From an uncultured Faecalibacterium sp. (GTDB lineage Bacteria; Bacillota; Clostridia; Oscillospirales; Ruminococcaceae): a stretch of 64,000 bases of DNA. Shown here one piece after another: positions 1 through 8,368 of this stretch (the first letter of the stretch is position 1; every line of letters begins with the position of its first letter). Under the pieces are notes generated by a model. The model searched no databases. It had not been told where the DNA came from and was given only the letters and a program-made list of their open reading frames with translations. Location: positions 12,863-76,862 of the forward strand of contig CAKTEF010000007.1 in NCBI GenBank assembly GCA_934547065.1, read 5' to 3'. The position numbers and the translations under genes are program-made.

Positions 1-259
1 GGCCGCCATGGCGGCGGGCCATATCCCACTCACGGCCGGTGCCCAGATGATCCATCAGCGAGTGGTAGTTCTTGCGCACCACGATGGAAACGTTGGAGAT
101 GCCGCAGTTGGCCATGCTGGAAAGCACAAAGTCCACCATGCGGTAACGGCCTGCAAAGGGGATCGAAGCCATGGTGCGCTCAGTCACAAGCTCCGGTACG
201 GTGTTATCATAGCTGTTGGGGAAAATGATGCCCAACGCATTGTTGTTCTGGCTCAGCAT
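1..259 (-). CDS. glgD: GlgD, glucose-1-phosphate adenylyltransferase-like subunit (3' part outside window)
   Basis: The minus-strand frame begins at ATG 259 with [13 protein letters not shown] and runs off the left edge, so only about 86 N-terminal residues are visible. The segment carries the nucleotidyltransferase-like stretch [20 protein letters not shown] followed by [19 protein letters not shown], which matches the GlgD subunit of clostridial ADP-glucose pyrophosphorylase. GlgD lacks the GGxGxRL pyrophosphorylase signature seen in GlgC and is thought to act with GlgC in a heteromeric enzyme making ADP-glucose. Its start overlaps the glgC stop by 7 nt, so it is probably translationally coupled. 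It is the last visible gene of glgB-glgC-glgD. Confidence 0.88.
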   Translation of the reverse strand, partial: MLSQNNNALGIIFPNSYDNTVPELVTERTMASIPFAGRYRMVDFVLSSMANCGISNVSIVVRKNYHSLMDHLGTGREWDMARRHGG

Positions 260-1446
260 ACTTCCTCGCCCTCCTTGACGGAATCAAATACTTTGGCACC
301 CTCTTTAACGGTAGCGCCTGCGCCGACGGTCAGGCCGGTGCCCACATGTGCAATGGGGCCGTCGCCGCCGATCTTTGCACCGGCACCCACGACCACATCT
401 TCAGCCAGGATGCAGCGCTTGACCACGGCACCTGCCTTGACCACGACACCATCCATCAGAACGGCATCCTCTACGGTTGCGCCTTCTTCCACAACCACGC
501 CTGCGCTGAGCACCGAGTGACCGACGCGGCCGTAGATCTGGCAGCCCTCGGTGATGAGGGAATCCTGCACCACGGCACGGGGGCCGATCTTCTGGGCGGG
601 CAGAACGGGGTTGCGGCTGTAAATCTTCCACTTTTTGTCAAAGATATCAATGCCGGAATTCTCCGGGTCCAGCACTTCCATGTTGGCTTCCCACAGGCTG
701 TCGATGGTGCCAACGTCACGCCAGTAGCCGTTGAAGTGGTAGGCGTACATCTTGCGTCCGTCGCGCAGCAGGGCGGGGATGATGTTCATGCCAAAGTCGT
801 TCTTGGAGTTGGGATCCGCCTCGTCCTCCTCCAGATACTTCTTCAGGACATCCCAGTTGAAAATGTAGATGCCCATGGAAGCCAGGTTGGACTTGGGCAC
901 CGGGGGCTTTTCCTGGAACTCGGTGATCTTGTCGTTCTCGTCGGCCACCATCAGGCCAAAACGGGAAGCCTCTTTCCAGTCCACCTCCATCACGGCCACC
1001 GAGAACTCGGCACCCTTTTCCTTGTGGAAGCGCAGGAAGTCCGCGTAATCCTGTTTGCAGATCTGGTCGCCGGACAGAATGATGACATACTCCGGGTCAT
1101 AGCTGTCGATGAAGCTGATGTTCTGGTAAATGGCGTTTGCGGTGCCCTTGTACCAGTCGGTGCCCTTGGCCTGCTCATAGGGGGGCAGGGTGTGAACGCC
1201 GCCGTACAGGCGGTCCAGATCCCAGGGCTGGCCGTTGCCGATGTACTCGTTCAGCTTCTGGGGCTGATACTGGGTCGCAATGCCCACGGTATCAATGTTG
1301 GAGTTGACGCAGTTGGACAGCGGGAAATCCACGATGCGGTACTTGCCGCCAAAGCCCACTGCGGGTTTTGCCGTTTTCTGTGTCAGCGCATACAAGCGCG
1401 AGCCACGTCCGCCGGCAAGGATCATTGCCACAATTTCTTTTGCCAT
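253..1446 (-). CDS. glgC: Glucose-1-phosphate adenylyltransferase (ADP-glucose pyrophosphorylase)
   Basis: Makes ADP-glucose from ATP and glucose-1-phosphate, the committed step of bacterial glycogen synthesis. The 397-aa protein begins [18 protein letters not shown], the nucleotide-binding signature, followed by [20 protein letters not shown]; the C-terminal third is a left-handed beta-helix (repeats such as [24 protein letters not shown]). A longer frame extends to 1506, but the ATG at 1446 has a GGGGAG ribosome site 8-10 nt upstream and gives the family-typical N terminus. It lies 81 nt downstream of glgB and overlaps glgD by 7 nt, so the three genes form one operon read from the promoter before glgB. 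Confidence 0.96.
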   Translation of the reverse strand: MAKEIVAMILAGGRGSRLYALTQKTAKPAVGFGGKYRIVDFPLSNCVNSNIDTVGIATQYQPQKLNEYIGNGQPWDLDRLYGGVHTLPPYEQAKGTDWYKGTANAIYQNISFIDSYDPEYVIILSGDQICKQDYADFLRFHKEKGAEFSVAVMEVDWKEASRFGLMVADENDKITEFQEKPPVPKSNLASMGIYIFNWDVLKKYLEEDEADPNSKNDFGMNIIPALLRDGRKMYAYHFNGYWRDVGTIDSLWEANMEVLDPENSGIDIFDKKWKIYSRNPVLPAQKIGPRAVVQDSLITEGCQIYGRVGHSVLSAGVVVEEGATVEDAVLMDGVVVKAGAVVKRCILAEDVVVGAGAKIGGDGPIAHVGTGLTVGAGATVKEGAKVFDSVKEGEEVC

Positions 1447-1527
1447 AGCTTTATTCTCCCCTTTTACACATTTCCTATTTGGATTGGGTTGGAAATGGTT
1501 CAACAATGTGATGAAAATGCGCCCAGC

Positions 1528-3765
1528 TTATTCTTTGGGCTTGCGGCCCCGCTTGGCGGGAGCCTTTTCCCCCGCTGCCGGAGCAGCTTCAGCCTTGGGC
1601 TTGCGGCCCCGCTTGGCGGGAGCCTTTTCCTCCGCCGCCGGAGCAGCTTCAGCCTTGGGCTTGCGGCCCCGCTTGGCGGGGGCCTTTTCCTCCGCTGCCG
1701 GAGCAGCTTCGGCCTTGGGCTTGCGGCCCCGCTTGGCGGGGGCCTTTTCCGCCTTATCGGCTTTCACGGTTTTTTCGGCCTTTGCCTTTGCGGTTTTGGC
1801 TGCGGTCTTTTTGGGTGCAGCCTTTTCCGCTTTTTCCTCCGCCGTTTTGCGGGTGCGCTTTACGGGCACCTCAAAATACAGGGTGCTCATGGGCGGCAGG
1901 GTCACGGTGATGCTCTGCTCAAAGCCGTGCAGCGGCTTTTTCTTGGTGCGGACCGCCTTGTTGTGGACCGCGCCGGAGCCGCCGAACGCCTCGTCGTCGC
2001 TGTTCAGCACCTCTTTATAAGTACCGGCCACCGGTGCGCCCAGGGTGTAGCCCTCGCGCAGGACGGGGTTGAAGTTGCAGACCACCAGAATCTGCCGGCC
2101 TGCGGCATCCTTGCGCAGGAATGCCACCACGCTCTGCTGCGAGTCGTCCGGGACGATCCACTGGAAGCCCTCCCAGCTGTAATCCACCTGCCAGAACGCG
2201 GGATGCTCCTTGTAGAACGCGTTCAGCGTCTTGACATAGGTCTGCAGCTCGGTGTGCTTATCGTAATCCAGCAGCATCCAGTCCAGCTGCTTTTCCTCGT
2301 TCCACTCGGTGAACTGGCCGAACTCCTGGCCCATGAACAACAGCTTTTTGCCGGGGTGGGCCAGCATGTAGCCAAAGAACGTGCGCAGGTTTGCAAACTT
2401 GGCATCGTACTCGCCGGGCATCTTGTTGATCAGGCTGCCCTTGCCATGCACGACTTCATCGTGGCTGATGGGCAGCACAAAGTTTTCGCTGAATGCGTAG
2501 AAAAAGCTGAACGTGACTTTGTTGTGGTTGCCCGCGCGGAACAGCGGGTCAGTCTTCATGTAGCTGAGCATGTCGTTCATCCAGCCCATGTTCCACTTGA
2601 AGTTGAAGCCCAGGCCGCCGTCCGAAGCAGGCTTTGTGACCATCGGCCACGCGGTGGACTCCTCCGCGATCATGTACTTGTGGGGGTGGCGGCCCAAAAC
2701 GGTGTTGTTCAGCTTGCGCAGGAACGCCACCGCTTCCAGGTTCTCTTTGCCGCCTTCCTTGTTGGGCTCCCACTCGCCCTGCTTGCGGTTGTAGTCCAGA
2801 TACAGCATCGAAGCCACGGCATCCACCCGCAGGCCGTCGATGTGGTACTGCTCGATCCAGTACAGGGCACTGGAGATCAGGAAGCTCTGTACCTCGCTGC
2901 GGCCAAAGTCGAACACCATGGTGCCCCACTCCTTGTGCTCGCCGCGCTTGGGGTTGGGGTCCTCGTAGCAGGGCTCGCCGTCAAAGCGGTACAGGCCAAA
3001 GGCATCCTTGGGGAAGTGGGCGGGCACCCAGTCCATGATGACACCGATCCCGGCGGCGTGGAGCTTGTCCACAAAAGCCATCAGATCCTTGGGGGTGCCG
3101 TAGCGGCTGGTGGGGGCAAAATAGCCCGTGACCTGGTAGCCCCAGCTGCCGTCGAACGGATATTCCATCACCGGCAGCAGCTCCACATGGGTATAGCCCA
3201 TCTCCGTGATGTACGGGATGAGCTGATCGGCCAGCTCGGAGTAGTTGTAGGGCAGTTTCCCGTCTTTCATCTTCCAGCTGCCCGCATGCATTTCGTAAAT
3301 GTTCATCGGGCCGTTGATCACATCGGCCTTTTTCTGGGCGGCCTGCCAGGCATCATCGTGCCATTCAAAGCCGTTGATGTCGTAGACCTTGCTGCCGTTG
3401 GAGGGCCGGGTCTCGGCATGGAATGCATAGGGGTCCGCCTTATAGACCAGATCGCCTGCACGGGTGGTCACGCAGTATTTGTAGACATCGTATTCCTTTA
3501 CGCCGGGGATGAACAGCTCCCACACGGCTTCCCCATCCACCTTGTGCATCGGATGGCTGCCCGGCTTCCAGCTGTTAAAATCGCCCACCACGCTGATGGC
3601 GGCGGCATGGGGTGCCCACACGCGGAACACCACGCCGGCCTCCCCGGCGCGCGTTTCGATGTGCGCACCGAAATAGCGGTAGGCTTCACAGTTGTTGCCC
3701 TGCTTGAACAAATAAATTGGCAGATCCGAGGGATCCTTGCGGATCGCATCTTCCTTCGGTTTCAT
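1528..3765 (-). CDS. glgB: 1,4-alpha-glucan branching enzyme with Lys/Ala/Pro-rich C-terminal repeat tail
   Basis: GH13 branching enzyme that creates alpha-1,6 branches in glycogen. Of 745 residues, about 30-135 are an N-terminal CBM48/early-set domain (VFRVWAPHAAAISVVGDFNSW), about 150-500 the catalytic barrel and about 530-625 the all-beta C domain. Catalytic residues visible are D315 in GLRVDAV, E368 in MIAEEST and the Asp of SHDEVVHGKG. Beyond the usual C terminus (about residue 628) there is a tail of about 115 residues: a Lys/Ala-rich linker and then near-identical 20-residue units containing AEEKAPAKRGRKPKAEAAPA. The RGRKPK cores resemble AT-hooks or histone-H1-like tails. The DNA of the units is a tandem 60-bp repeat. 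The start has GGAGGAG upstream. Confidence 0.95.
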   Translation of the reverse strand: MKPKEDAIRKDPSDLPIYLFKQGNNCEAYRYFGAHIETRAGEAGVVFRVWAPHAAAISVVGDFNSWKPGSHPMHKVDGEAVWELFIPGVKEYDVYKYCVTTRAGDLVYKADPYAFHAETRPSNGSKVYDINGFEWHDDAWQAAQKKADVINGPMNIYEMHAGSWKMKDGKLPYNYSELADQLIPYITEMGYTHVELLPVMEYPFDGSWGYQVTGYFAPTSRYGTPKDLMAFVDKLHAAGIGVIMDWVPAHFPKDAFGLYRFDGEPCYEDPNPKRGEHKEWGTMVFDFGRSEVQSFLISSALYWIEQYHIDGLRVDAVASMLYLDYNRKQGEWEPNKEGGKENLEAVAFLRKLNNTVLGRHPHKYMIAEESTAWPMVTKPASDGGLGFNFKWNMGWMNDMLSYMKTDPLFRAGNHNKVTFSFFYAFSENFVLPISHDEVVHGKGSLINKMPGEYDAKFANLRTFFGYMLAHPGKKLLFMGQEFGQFTEWNEEKQLDWMLLDYDKHTELQTYVKTLNAFYKEHPAFWQVDYSWEGFQWIVPDDSQQSVVAFLRKDAAGRQILVVCNFNPVLREGYTLGAPVAGTYKEVLNSDDEAFGGSGAVHNKAVRTKKKPLHGFEQSITVTLPPMSTLYFEVPVKRTRKTAEEKAEKAAPKKTAAKTAKAKAEKTVKADKAEKAPAKRGRKPKAEAAPAAEEKAPAKRGRKPKAEAAPAAEEKAPAKRGRKPKAEAAPAAGEKAPAKRGRKPKE
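1536..1745. repeat. Tandem 60-bp coding repeat (about 3.5 copies) in glgB tail
   Basis: The unit containing ttgggcttgcggccccgctt recurs at a 60-bp period (near 1537, 1597, 1657 and 1717) with only a few third-position changes. Each unit encodes 20 residues ending in KRGRKPK. The near-identity at the DNA level suggests recent duplication, so copy number may vary between strains by slippage. Confidence 0.9.
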
Positions 3766-3818
3766 AAACAGCTCCTCCCCGTACAGGCCGCAGTGAGCCC
3801 ATACCTTTTTACTCTCTT

Positions 3819-3847
3819 ATATTAAAGAATTTTGTCTGATTTTTCAA
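3819..3847 (-). promoter_or_regulatory. Sigma-A promoter for glgBCD
   Basis: On the minus strand, -35 TTGAAA (3847-3842) and -10 TAATAT (3824-3819) are separated by 17 nt. It lies about 50 nt before the glgB start. The surrounding 3766-4051 region is otherwise AT-rich and empty apart from the upstream gene's terminator. Confidence 0.65.
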
Positions 3848-3956
3848 GGCTTTTTCCGGAAAATGTACCATAATCTTTTCGTCGATATTTTTCTTATATA
3901 TACAAGTTCGCTAATTTTATGCAAGAATTATAGGTAAACCTGACAGAACATGCGAT

Positions 3957-4014
3957 AAAAAAGAAACATCCGCCCCATTTCCTGTGCAAAATGCAAAGAA
4001 AACAGAACGGATGT
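3957..4014 (-). terminator. Rho-independent terminator after the G5/3D-domain gene
   Basis: Read on the minus strand, ACATCCG (4014-4008) and CGGATGT (3972-3966) pair across a long loop and are followed by TTTCTTTTTT. It separates the 3D-domain gene from the glg operon. Confidence 0.55.
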
Positions 4015-4051
4015 TTGTTCCGTGTGCTTTTTTCCGTTTTAACCTACAATT

Positions 4052-5110
4052 TTAACCTACAACGTAAACGTTGACCTGGATAGCTCCGTTGATGACCGAC
4101 TCTGCGTAGGTCTCGTAGAACAGATCCACCAGGATCTGGCCTTTCTGCACCGCGATCCCGGTGTCTGTGGCAATGGCATAGCCATACACAAAGCTGCCGT
4201 CCGTGGAAGTGATGTACAGCAGCGTACCATAAGGGATCACACTGGGGTCCACGGCAACCGTGCCGTAGCCCAGCCCCAGGCCCGAAGACCCCTTGCCCGT
4301 GCGGGAGTAATATCCGGTGGCCTTGCCTGTCAGCACCTGGCTGTACGAGGCCGGGGCATTGGTGGTGCCGTCCGGGCCGGTCAGCGGGGAGACCGGAGCG
4401 CCCTCTCCATAGGTCTTGACGACATGGTCCGTGGGCTCCACTGTGGTGGTCACGTCCACCACCATGCTGTTTTCCAGCTCACCATCCACATAGCGTTCGC
4501 GGGTGGTCACGGTCTGCTGACCCTCTGCGCCGTGCTGCAAGGTGGTGGCGCGGTTGGTGTTGCGGAAATACAGGCTGGTGTAAACATACTGGGTATCGTA
4601 GGGGATGGCCTGGGTCTCTACCTTGTCCTGGTAGTCCACCCGATGCACCACGATCTGGCTGCCCGCCGTGACCAGCGAATCCAGAGCAGGCTCGGTGTAG
4701 TCCTCCTCGTCCAGGGTGATGCCTGCGCGCTCCAGGGCATCGGCAACGGTGCCGAACGCCATCCTGACCGGATACTCCTGGCCGTCGGCCTGGATGGTCA
4801 CGCTGAACGCGCGCTCGATGTTCAGGGCAGCCAGGCTGCCGCTGAACGCAGTGTAATAAACATGATCGTCCTCCTCGGCCTGAATGCCGGACAGGCTCAT
4901 CACGCGGGCCGGGTCAGTTTCTGAGCTGACCACCAGCTGCCGCGCACCATGGGAGTCTGTGACGTAGGTCAGCCGCAGATTCGCGGCGGTCACGGCCAAG
5001 GTGAGCATAAGGCACACAGCCATAACGCAGAACGCCAGCACACGGGGAGTGGCTGCACGGGTGCAGCCAGACAATGCTTTCTTAAATTTGACGGAAGCGA
5101 TACGAGACAA
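4052..5110 (-). CDS. G5 / 3D-domain cell-wall protein (YabE/Rpf-like)
   Basis: A secreted or membrane-anchored protein likely to act on peptidoglycan. After a short basic N terminus there is one membrane or signal segment (VLAFCVMAVCLMLTLAVTA), then a DUF348-like region, a G5 region (DKVETQAIPYDTQYVYTSLYF) and a C-terminal 3D domain with its conserved acidic residues (AVDPSVIPYGT, ATDTG, VDLFYET). 3D domains share the double-psi barrel of MltA-type lytic transglycosylases. The open frame extends to 5347, but a strong promoter at 5262-5290 makes that start impossible. No ATG with a good ribosome site lies between. TTG at 5110 sits directly after GAGAGGAG, so the start is uncertain; TTG at 5074 is an alternative. 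The stop is followed by a terminator, so it is monocistronic. Confidence 0.8.
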   Translation of the reverse strand: MSRIASVKFKKALSGCTRAATPRVLAFCVMAVCLMLTLAVTAANLRLTYVTDSHGARQLVVSSETDPARVMSLSGIQAEEDDHVYYTAFSGSLAALNIERAFSVTIQADGQEYPVRMAFGTVADALERAGITLDEEDYTEPALDSLVTAGSQIVVHRVDYQDKVETQAIPYDTQYVYTSLYFRNTNRATTLQHGAEGQQTVTTRERYVDGELENSMVVDVTTTVEPTDHVVKTYGEGAPVSPLTGPDGTTNAPASYSQVLTGKATGYYSRTGKGSSGLGLGYGTVAVDPSVIPYGTLLYITSTDGSFVYGYAIATDTGIAVQKGQILVDLFYETYAESVINGAIQVNVYVVG

Positions 5111-5261
5111 CTCCTCTCTTTTCAGTTTTGGGATCCTGTGCGGGATCTTCCTTTGCCCGCAGGTGCAGGCCGTAAAAACGCCTGCATAAAGGACACCGCA
5201 ATTGCGGTTTTTCACTTCAACGTGATGTTTTTTCCGCTCAAAGGTCGTTTGAGCGGGCACT

Positions 5262-5290
5262 ATTTTAGCAGACAGGAACCCGTTTGTCAA
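5262..5290 (-). promoter_or_regulatory. Strong sigma-A promoter for the G5/3D gene, with structured leader
   Basis: Minus strand -35 TTGACA (5290-5285), 17-nt spacer, -10 TAAAAT (5267-5262). The roughly 140-nt leader down to the start contains two perfect hairpins: CCGCTCAAA paired with TTTGAGCGG, and CCGCAATTGCGG. The rest of the gap up to 5697 is AT-rich and holds no gene that I can support; its plus-strand half lies before the phage-like cassette and shows no convincing promoter. Confidence 0.65.
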
Positions 5291-5697
5291 ATTTGCGTTT
5301 TTGAATTTGACAATTCCTTGACATAGTTTTTTGTGCAATCTGCACATTGTTTTCCCGCTTTCGGAGTGATTTCGAGCGTTTCTTTCCGATTTTTTCTAAA
5401 AAATAAAGTCGATTGAGTTCATAATTTTTTAACATTTCAAAGCCGTTCCGGCCGGAGAAATCCGCTGGATTTTTTGCACATTTCGTCGCGGCAAACGGAT
5501 TCTTCCTGCGGATCTCCGGCAGAAATTCCGCAGCGTTTCCGCCCCAAAAATGGGACGTTTTCCGCACGGAATTTGTGGTCGGAACAGCCTGCTGGCAAAA
5601 TGCCGAAACGCAAAAAAGCACGATAAAAAAGTCCGCGCTTCCGCTGCCGCGCCAACGCCATTACAATGGAGCCACAGCACAAAAAGGAGGTACTTTT

Positions 5698-6471
5698 ATG
5701 CAGATCAAGATCACCCCAAGGAGCCTGGGCGGCACCGAATTCACCGCCCAGCCCGCCCGGCTGCACCTGGGCGCACAGAACGCCGAGGGTGTGGACCGGC
5801 TGGCATTCCAGCTGCCCGCAGCCTGGGCCGGGTGTACCGTCACCCTTTACATCCGCCACAGCGACGGCACCCTGGCCGCCCCGCTGGTGCTGGATGCCGC
5901 CGGGCAGGTGGAGGTGGGCCGCAGCTTTACCGGCTGGCCCAGCGGCGAGTGGATGCTGGCAGCCGTCAGCGGCAGCGGTTACACCGCCTACACCCGCCCG
6001 GGCCGCTACGACGTGTACGGCATCCTGCCCACCAACGGCACCGAGGCCGAGCCCGAGCCCTCGGTCTACGAACAGTTCATCGCGCAGGTGACGGAGAGCG
6101 CGAACGCCGCGCTGGATGCCGCCAGACGGAGCGCTGCCAGCCAGACCCGCACGCAGGAGCAGGCCGAGGCTGCCGCCGCCTCGGCCCAGCGGGCAGCTTT
6201 GGCAAGCAGCCGGGCCTCCATCTCCTGTTCCCGCGCAGAGGATGCCGCCCTGCGTGCCGAATCGTTTGCCCCCACGGACGGCACGGTGCTCAGTGTCAAC
6301 GGCAAGGGCGGGGCCGTGAAGCTGACCGCCGCAGAAGTCGGTGCCCTGCCCGCACCGGCCGCACCCCAGGCAGGCGCACTGCTCCGCGTGCTGGCCGTGG
6401 GCGAGGACGGCACCCTGACCGTGGACAGCATCTCCCCGGCTGCCCTCAAGACCCTGCTGGAGGGCTTGTGA
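5698..6471 (+). CDS. Phage tail-fibre / baseplate-like protein
   Basis: A 257-aa protein with three visible parts. Residues 1-115 are beta-rich and resemble N-terminal domains of phage baseplate upper proteins. Residues 120-190 are an Ala-rich helical or coiled-coil segment (ESANAALDAARRSAAS). Residues 195-218 contain VLSVNGKGGAVKLTAAEVGA, a motif common in tail fibres. The start ATG 5698 has a near-perfect AAAGGAGGT site. The stop overlaps the next start (TGATG), so it is translated with the lysozyme gene. The family assignment rests on these motifs only. No capsid, terminase or integrase gene lies nearby, so this is a remnant or domesticated cassette. Confidence 0.7.
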   Translation: MQIKITPRSLGGTEFTAQPARLHLGAQNAEGVDRLAFQLPAAWAGCTVTLYIRHSDGTLAAPLVLDAAGQVEVGRSFTGWPSGEWMLAAVSGSGYTAYTRPGRYDVYGILPTNGTEAEPEPSVYEQFIAQVTESANAALDAARRSAASQTRTQEQAEAAAASAQRAALASSRASISCSRAEDAALRAESFAPTDGTVLSVNGKGGAVKLTAAEVGALPAPAAPQAGALLRVLAVGEDGTLTVDSISPAALKTLLEGL

Positions 6472-7100
6472 TGGCAGTCCACCGCATTGCCGATGTCTCC
6501 CGCTGGCAGGGCCGCATAGACTGGGATACCCTGTACCGCAGCGGCCGGATCGACGGCGTGATGCTGCGGGTGCTGGGCAGCAAAAACGGCAAGCCCTACT
6601 CAGACCCGCAGTTTGAGCGCAACTACGCTGCCTGCGCCCGGCTGGGCCTGCCCGTGGGCGGCTACTACTACACCTGTGCGGTCACACAGCGGCAGATGGA
6701 GGAGGAGCTGGCCGCCCTCAAAACAGCTCTCCGGGGCAAAACGCTCCAGCTGCCCCTTGCCATTGATGTGGAGGACCCCCGCCTGCGCTCCCTGGCCCCC
6801 GCAGCGCTTTCGGCCCTGGTGGCACAGGCCGCCGCCCGGATCGAGACCTGGAACCTCTACGCCATGGTCTATACTTACACGAACTTTGCAGACACCGCCC
6901 TGGCCGCCCAGCCGCTGGCCCCGTATGACCTCTGGCTGGCCGATTACCGCGGCAAGCGCCCCGCCCGCCGCCACGGCATGTGGCAGTACACCAGCCAAGG
7001 GGAGCTGCCCGGCATCTCCGGCCCCGTAGACCTGAGCTATGCCTACAAGGATTACCCGGCTGTCCTCAAAGCCGCAGGGCTCGGACACGCTCCATTTTGA
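6471..7100 (+). CDS. GH25 lysozyme (phage-type endolysin)
   Basis: A 209-aa glycoside hydrolase family 25 muramidase that cleaves the MurNAc-GlcNAc bond of peptidoglycan. The N terminus holds the hallmark DVSRWQGRIDW; IDVEDPR carries the catalytic Asp/Glu pair, and LWLADYRG plus DLSYAY complete the barrel signature. It has no signal peptide, as usual for an endolysin released by a holin. ATG 6471 overlaps the upstream stop, and the holin follows after 29 nt. The protein ends shortly after the barrel with no separate cell-wall-binding domain. Confidence 0.92.
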   Translation: MAVHRIADVSRWQGRIDWDTLYRSGRIDGVMLRVLGSKNGKPYSDPQFERNYAACARLGLPVGGYYYTCAVTQRQMEEELAALKTALRGKTLQLPLAIDVEDPRLRSLAPAALSALVAQAAARIETWNLYAMVYTYTNFADTALAAQPLAPYDLWLADYRGKRPARRHGMWQYTSQGELPGISGPVDLSYAYKDYPAVLKAAGLGHAPF

Positions 7101-7129
7101 ACCAACCAGACAAGGAAAGGAGAACTTTT

Positions 7130-7381
7130 ATGAACCACGAATACAAGATCGCCCCGGCCACCCTGGCCCGCACCGCCGCGCTGGCCCTGGCGCTGACCAA
7201 CCAGGTGCTCAGCGCCACCGGTCATTCGGTGCTGCCCATCCAGTCGGCCGAGCTGGAACAGCTGATCTCCACCGGCCTGACCGTGACGGCTGCGCTGATC
7301 AGCTGGTGGAAGAACAACTCGTTCACCCCGGAAGCGCTGGAAGCCGACGATTTCCTGTGCAGGCTGAAAAAGCGCCCGTGA
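7130..7381 (+). CDS. Phage holin
   Basis: An 83-aa protein with a first hydrophobic segment (TLARTAALALALTNQVLSA) and a second one (LISTGLTVTAALISWW) followed by KNNSFTPEALEAD. The ISWWKNNSFT pattern is typical of SPP1-type holins of Firmicute phages. Holins form membrane pores that let the endolysin reach the wall. The ATG has AAGGAAAGGAG 7 nt upstream. The gene directly follows the GH25 lysozyme and ends at a strong terminator. Confidence 0.85.
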   Translation: MNHEYKIAPATLARTAALALALTNQVLSATGHSVLPIQSAELEQLISTGLTVTAALISWWKNNSFTPEALEADDFLCRLKKRP

Positions 7382-7410
7382 CCGGCTGACCCGGCACCGG
7401 GCCAATAAAA

Positions 7411-7455
7411 AAGGGCGGCTGCATCCGGAGTTCCGGGCAGCCGCCTTGTTCTTTT
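7411..7455 (+). terminator. Rho-independent terminator after the lysis cassette
   Basis: GGCGGCTGC (7414-7422) pairs with GCAGCCGCC (7437-7445) and is followed by TTGTTCTTTT. Confidence 0.75.
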
Positions 7456-7516
7456 GGCGGAGGCATTTTGGGCAAAGCTTCTTAATTTTTAGCTGATTTT
7501 TCGGCAGTTTTGTATC

Positions 7517-7545
7517 TTGTGTACAGGGTCTTTTTCCTTTACAAT
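7517..7545 (+). promoter_or_regulatory. Sigma-A promoter for the PRTase-like gene
   Basis: -35 TTGTGT (7517-7522), 17-nt spacer, -10 TACAAT (7540-7545). The leader to the start at 7664 is about 110 nt and GC-rich. Confidence 0.5.
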
Positions 7546-7663
7546 AAGGTTATGGAAAAGCTTGGAGCTGAAAGAGAGCGCAGCGGCAGGGGCCGCCGCG
7601 CTGTTTGTGTTTTCGGCCCCGGCGGGCCGGTCCCAGATCTTGATGAACAGGAGTGTTGCAGTT

Positions 7664-8299
7664 ATGATCAACATGGTAAAGCTTCCCACCAACAAGAGCA
7701 GTCTGTTCCTGCGTGTGGCAAAGGGACATTTTGCAACCAGCCACAGCCACATCAACTATTACATTGACGTGACCACCCAGAAATCCCGCCTTTCGGAAGC
7801 AAAGGCCGTTGCAAAGGAGCTGGTGGCCGCCTACCAGCACAGCACCATCGTGGACACTGTGCTCTGCCTGGACGGCACGCAGGTCATTGGCACCTGCCTG
7901 GCCAACGAGCTGACCAAGGACGGATTTTCCAACATGAACGCGCACCAGACCATTTATGTCATCACGCCGGAGTACACCACCGGCAGCCAGATCATCCTGC
8001 GCGATAATCTGGCCCCCATGGTCAAGGGCAAGCATGTGCTGATCCTGGCCGCTTCCATCACCACCGGCTACACCGCCCAAGCTGCCATTGAGGCCGTGAA
8101 TTATTACGGCGGCACCGTGGCCGGGCTTTCGGCCATCTTTGCCACCACCTCGGAGTGCCTGGGCATCCCGGTCACATCCATCTTTGACCCCGCCAGCCTG
8201 CCCGATTACGCCAGCTACGACAGCCGCAGCTGCCCGCTGTGCAAAGCCGGCCAGCACATCGACGCGCTGGTGAACAGCTTTGGCTATTCGGCGCTGTAA
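7664..8299 (+). CDS. Phosphoribosyltransferase-like protein (orotate PRTase fold)
   Basis: A 211-aa type I phosphoribosyltransferase-fold protein. The PRPP-loop region reads HVLILAASITTGYTAQAA (about residues 124-141): the ITTG core is kept, but the two acidic residues that normally precede it in active enzymes are replaced by Ala-Ala. A C-terminal CPLC (residues 190-193) could bind metal. Start choice: ATG 7664 has AGGAG 10 nt upstream; the frame is open further up to 7517, but the promoter lies there. It stands alone with its own promoter and is not in a pyrimidine operon. A regulatory or altered-substrate role is possible but inferred. Confidence 0.65.
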   Translation: MINMVKLPTNKSSLFLRVAKGHFATSHSHINYYIDVTTQKSRLSEAKAVAKELVAAYQHSTIVDTVLCLDGTQVIGTCLANELTKDGFSNMNAHQTIYVITPEYTTGSQIILRDNLAPMVKGKHVLILAASITTGYTAQAAIEAVNYYGGTVAGLSAIFATTSECLGIPVTSIFDPASLPDYASYDSRSCPLCKAGQHIDALVNSFGYSAL

Positions 8300-8333
8300 C
8301 GCAAAAAAGCTGTCAAAGTGCATTTGCGCACTC

Positions 8334-8362
8334 TTGACAGTTCCGTTCCAAAAGATTATACT
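8334..8362 (+). promoter_or_regulatory. Strong promoter of antisense RNA
   Basis: Consensus-like -35 TTGACA (8334-8339), 17-nt spacer, -10 TATACT (8357-8362). No reading frame with a ribosome site follows; the next event is a terminator about 90 nt downstream, so it should drive a short untranslated RNA. Confidence 0.75.
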
Positions 8363-8368
8363 GTAAAT

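Noticed and set aside
346..3825. 1159-aa plus-strand open frame across glgC and glgB
   Set aside because: It is the antisense shadow of glgB and glgC in GC-rich DNA, has no ribosome site, and its translation shows no domain.
7517..8299. Longer 260-aa version of the PRTase-like protein
   Set aside because: The extra N terminus begins inside the promoter and reads as low-complexity sequence; ATG 7664 has the ribosome site.
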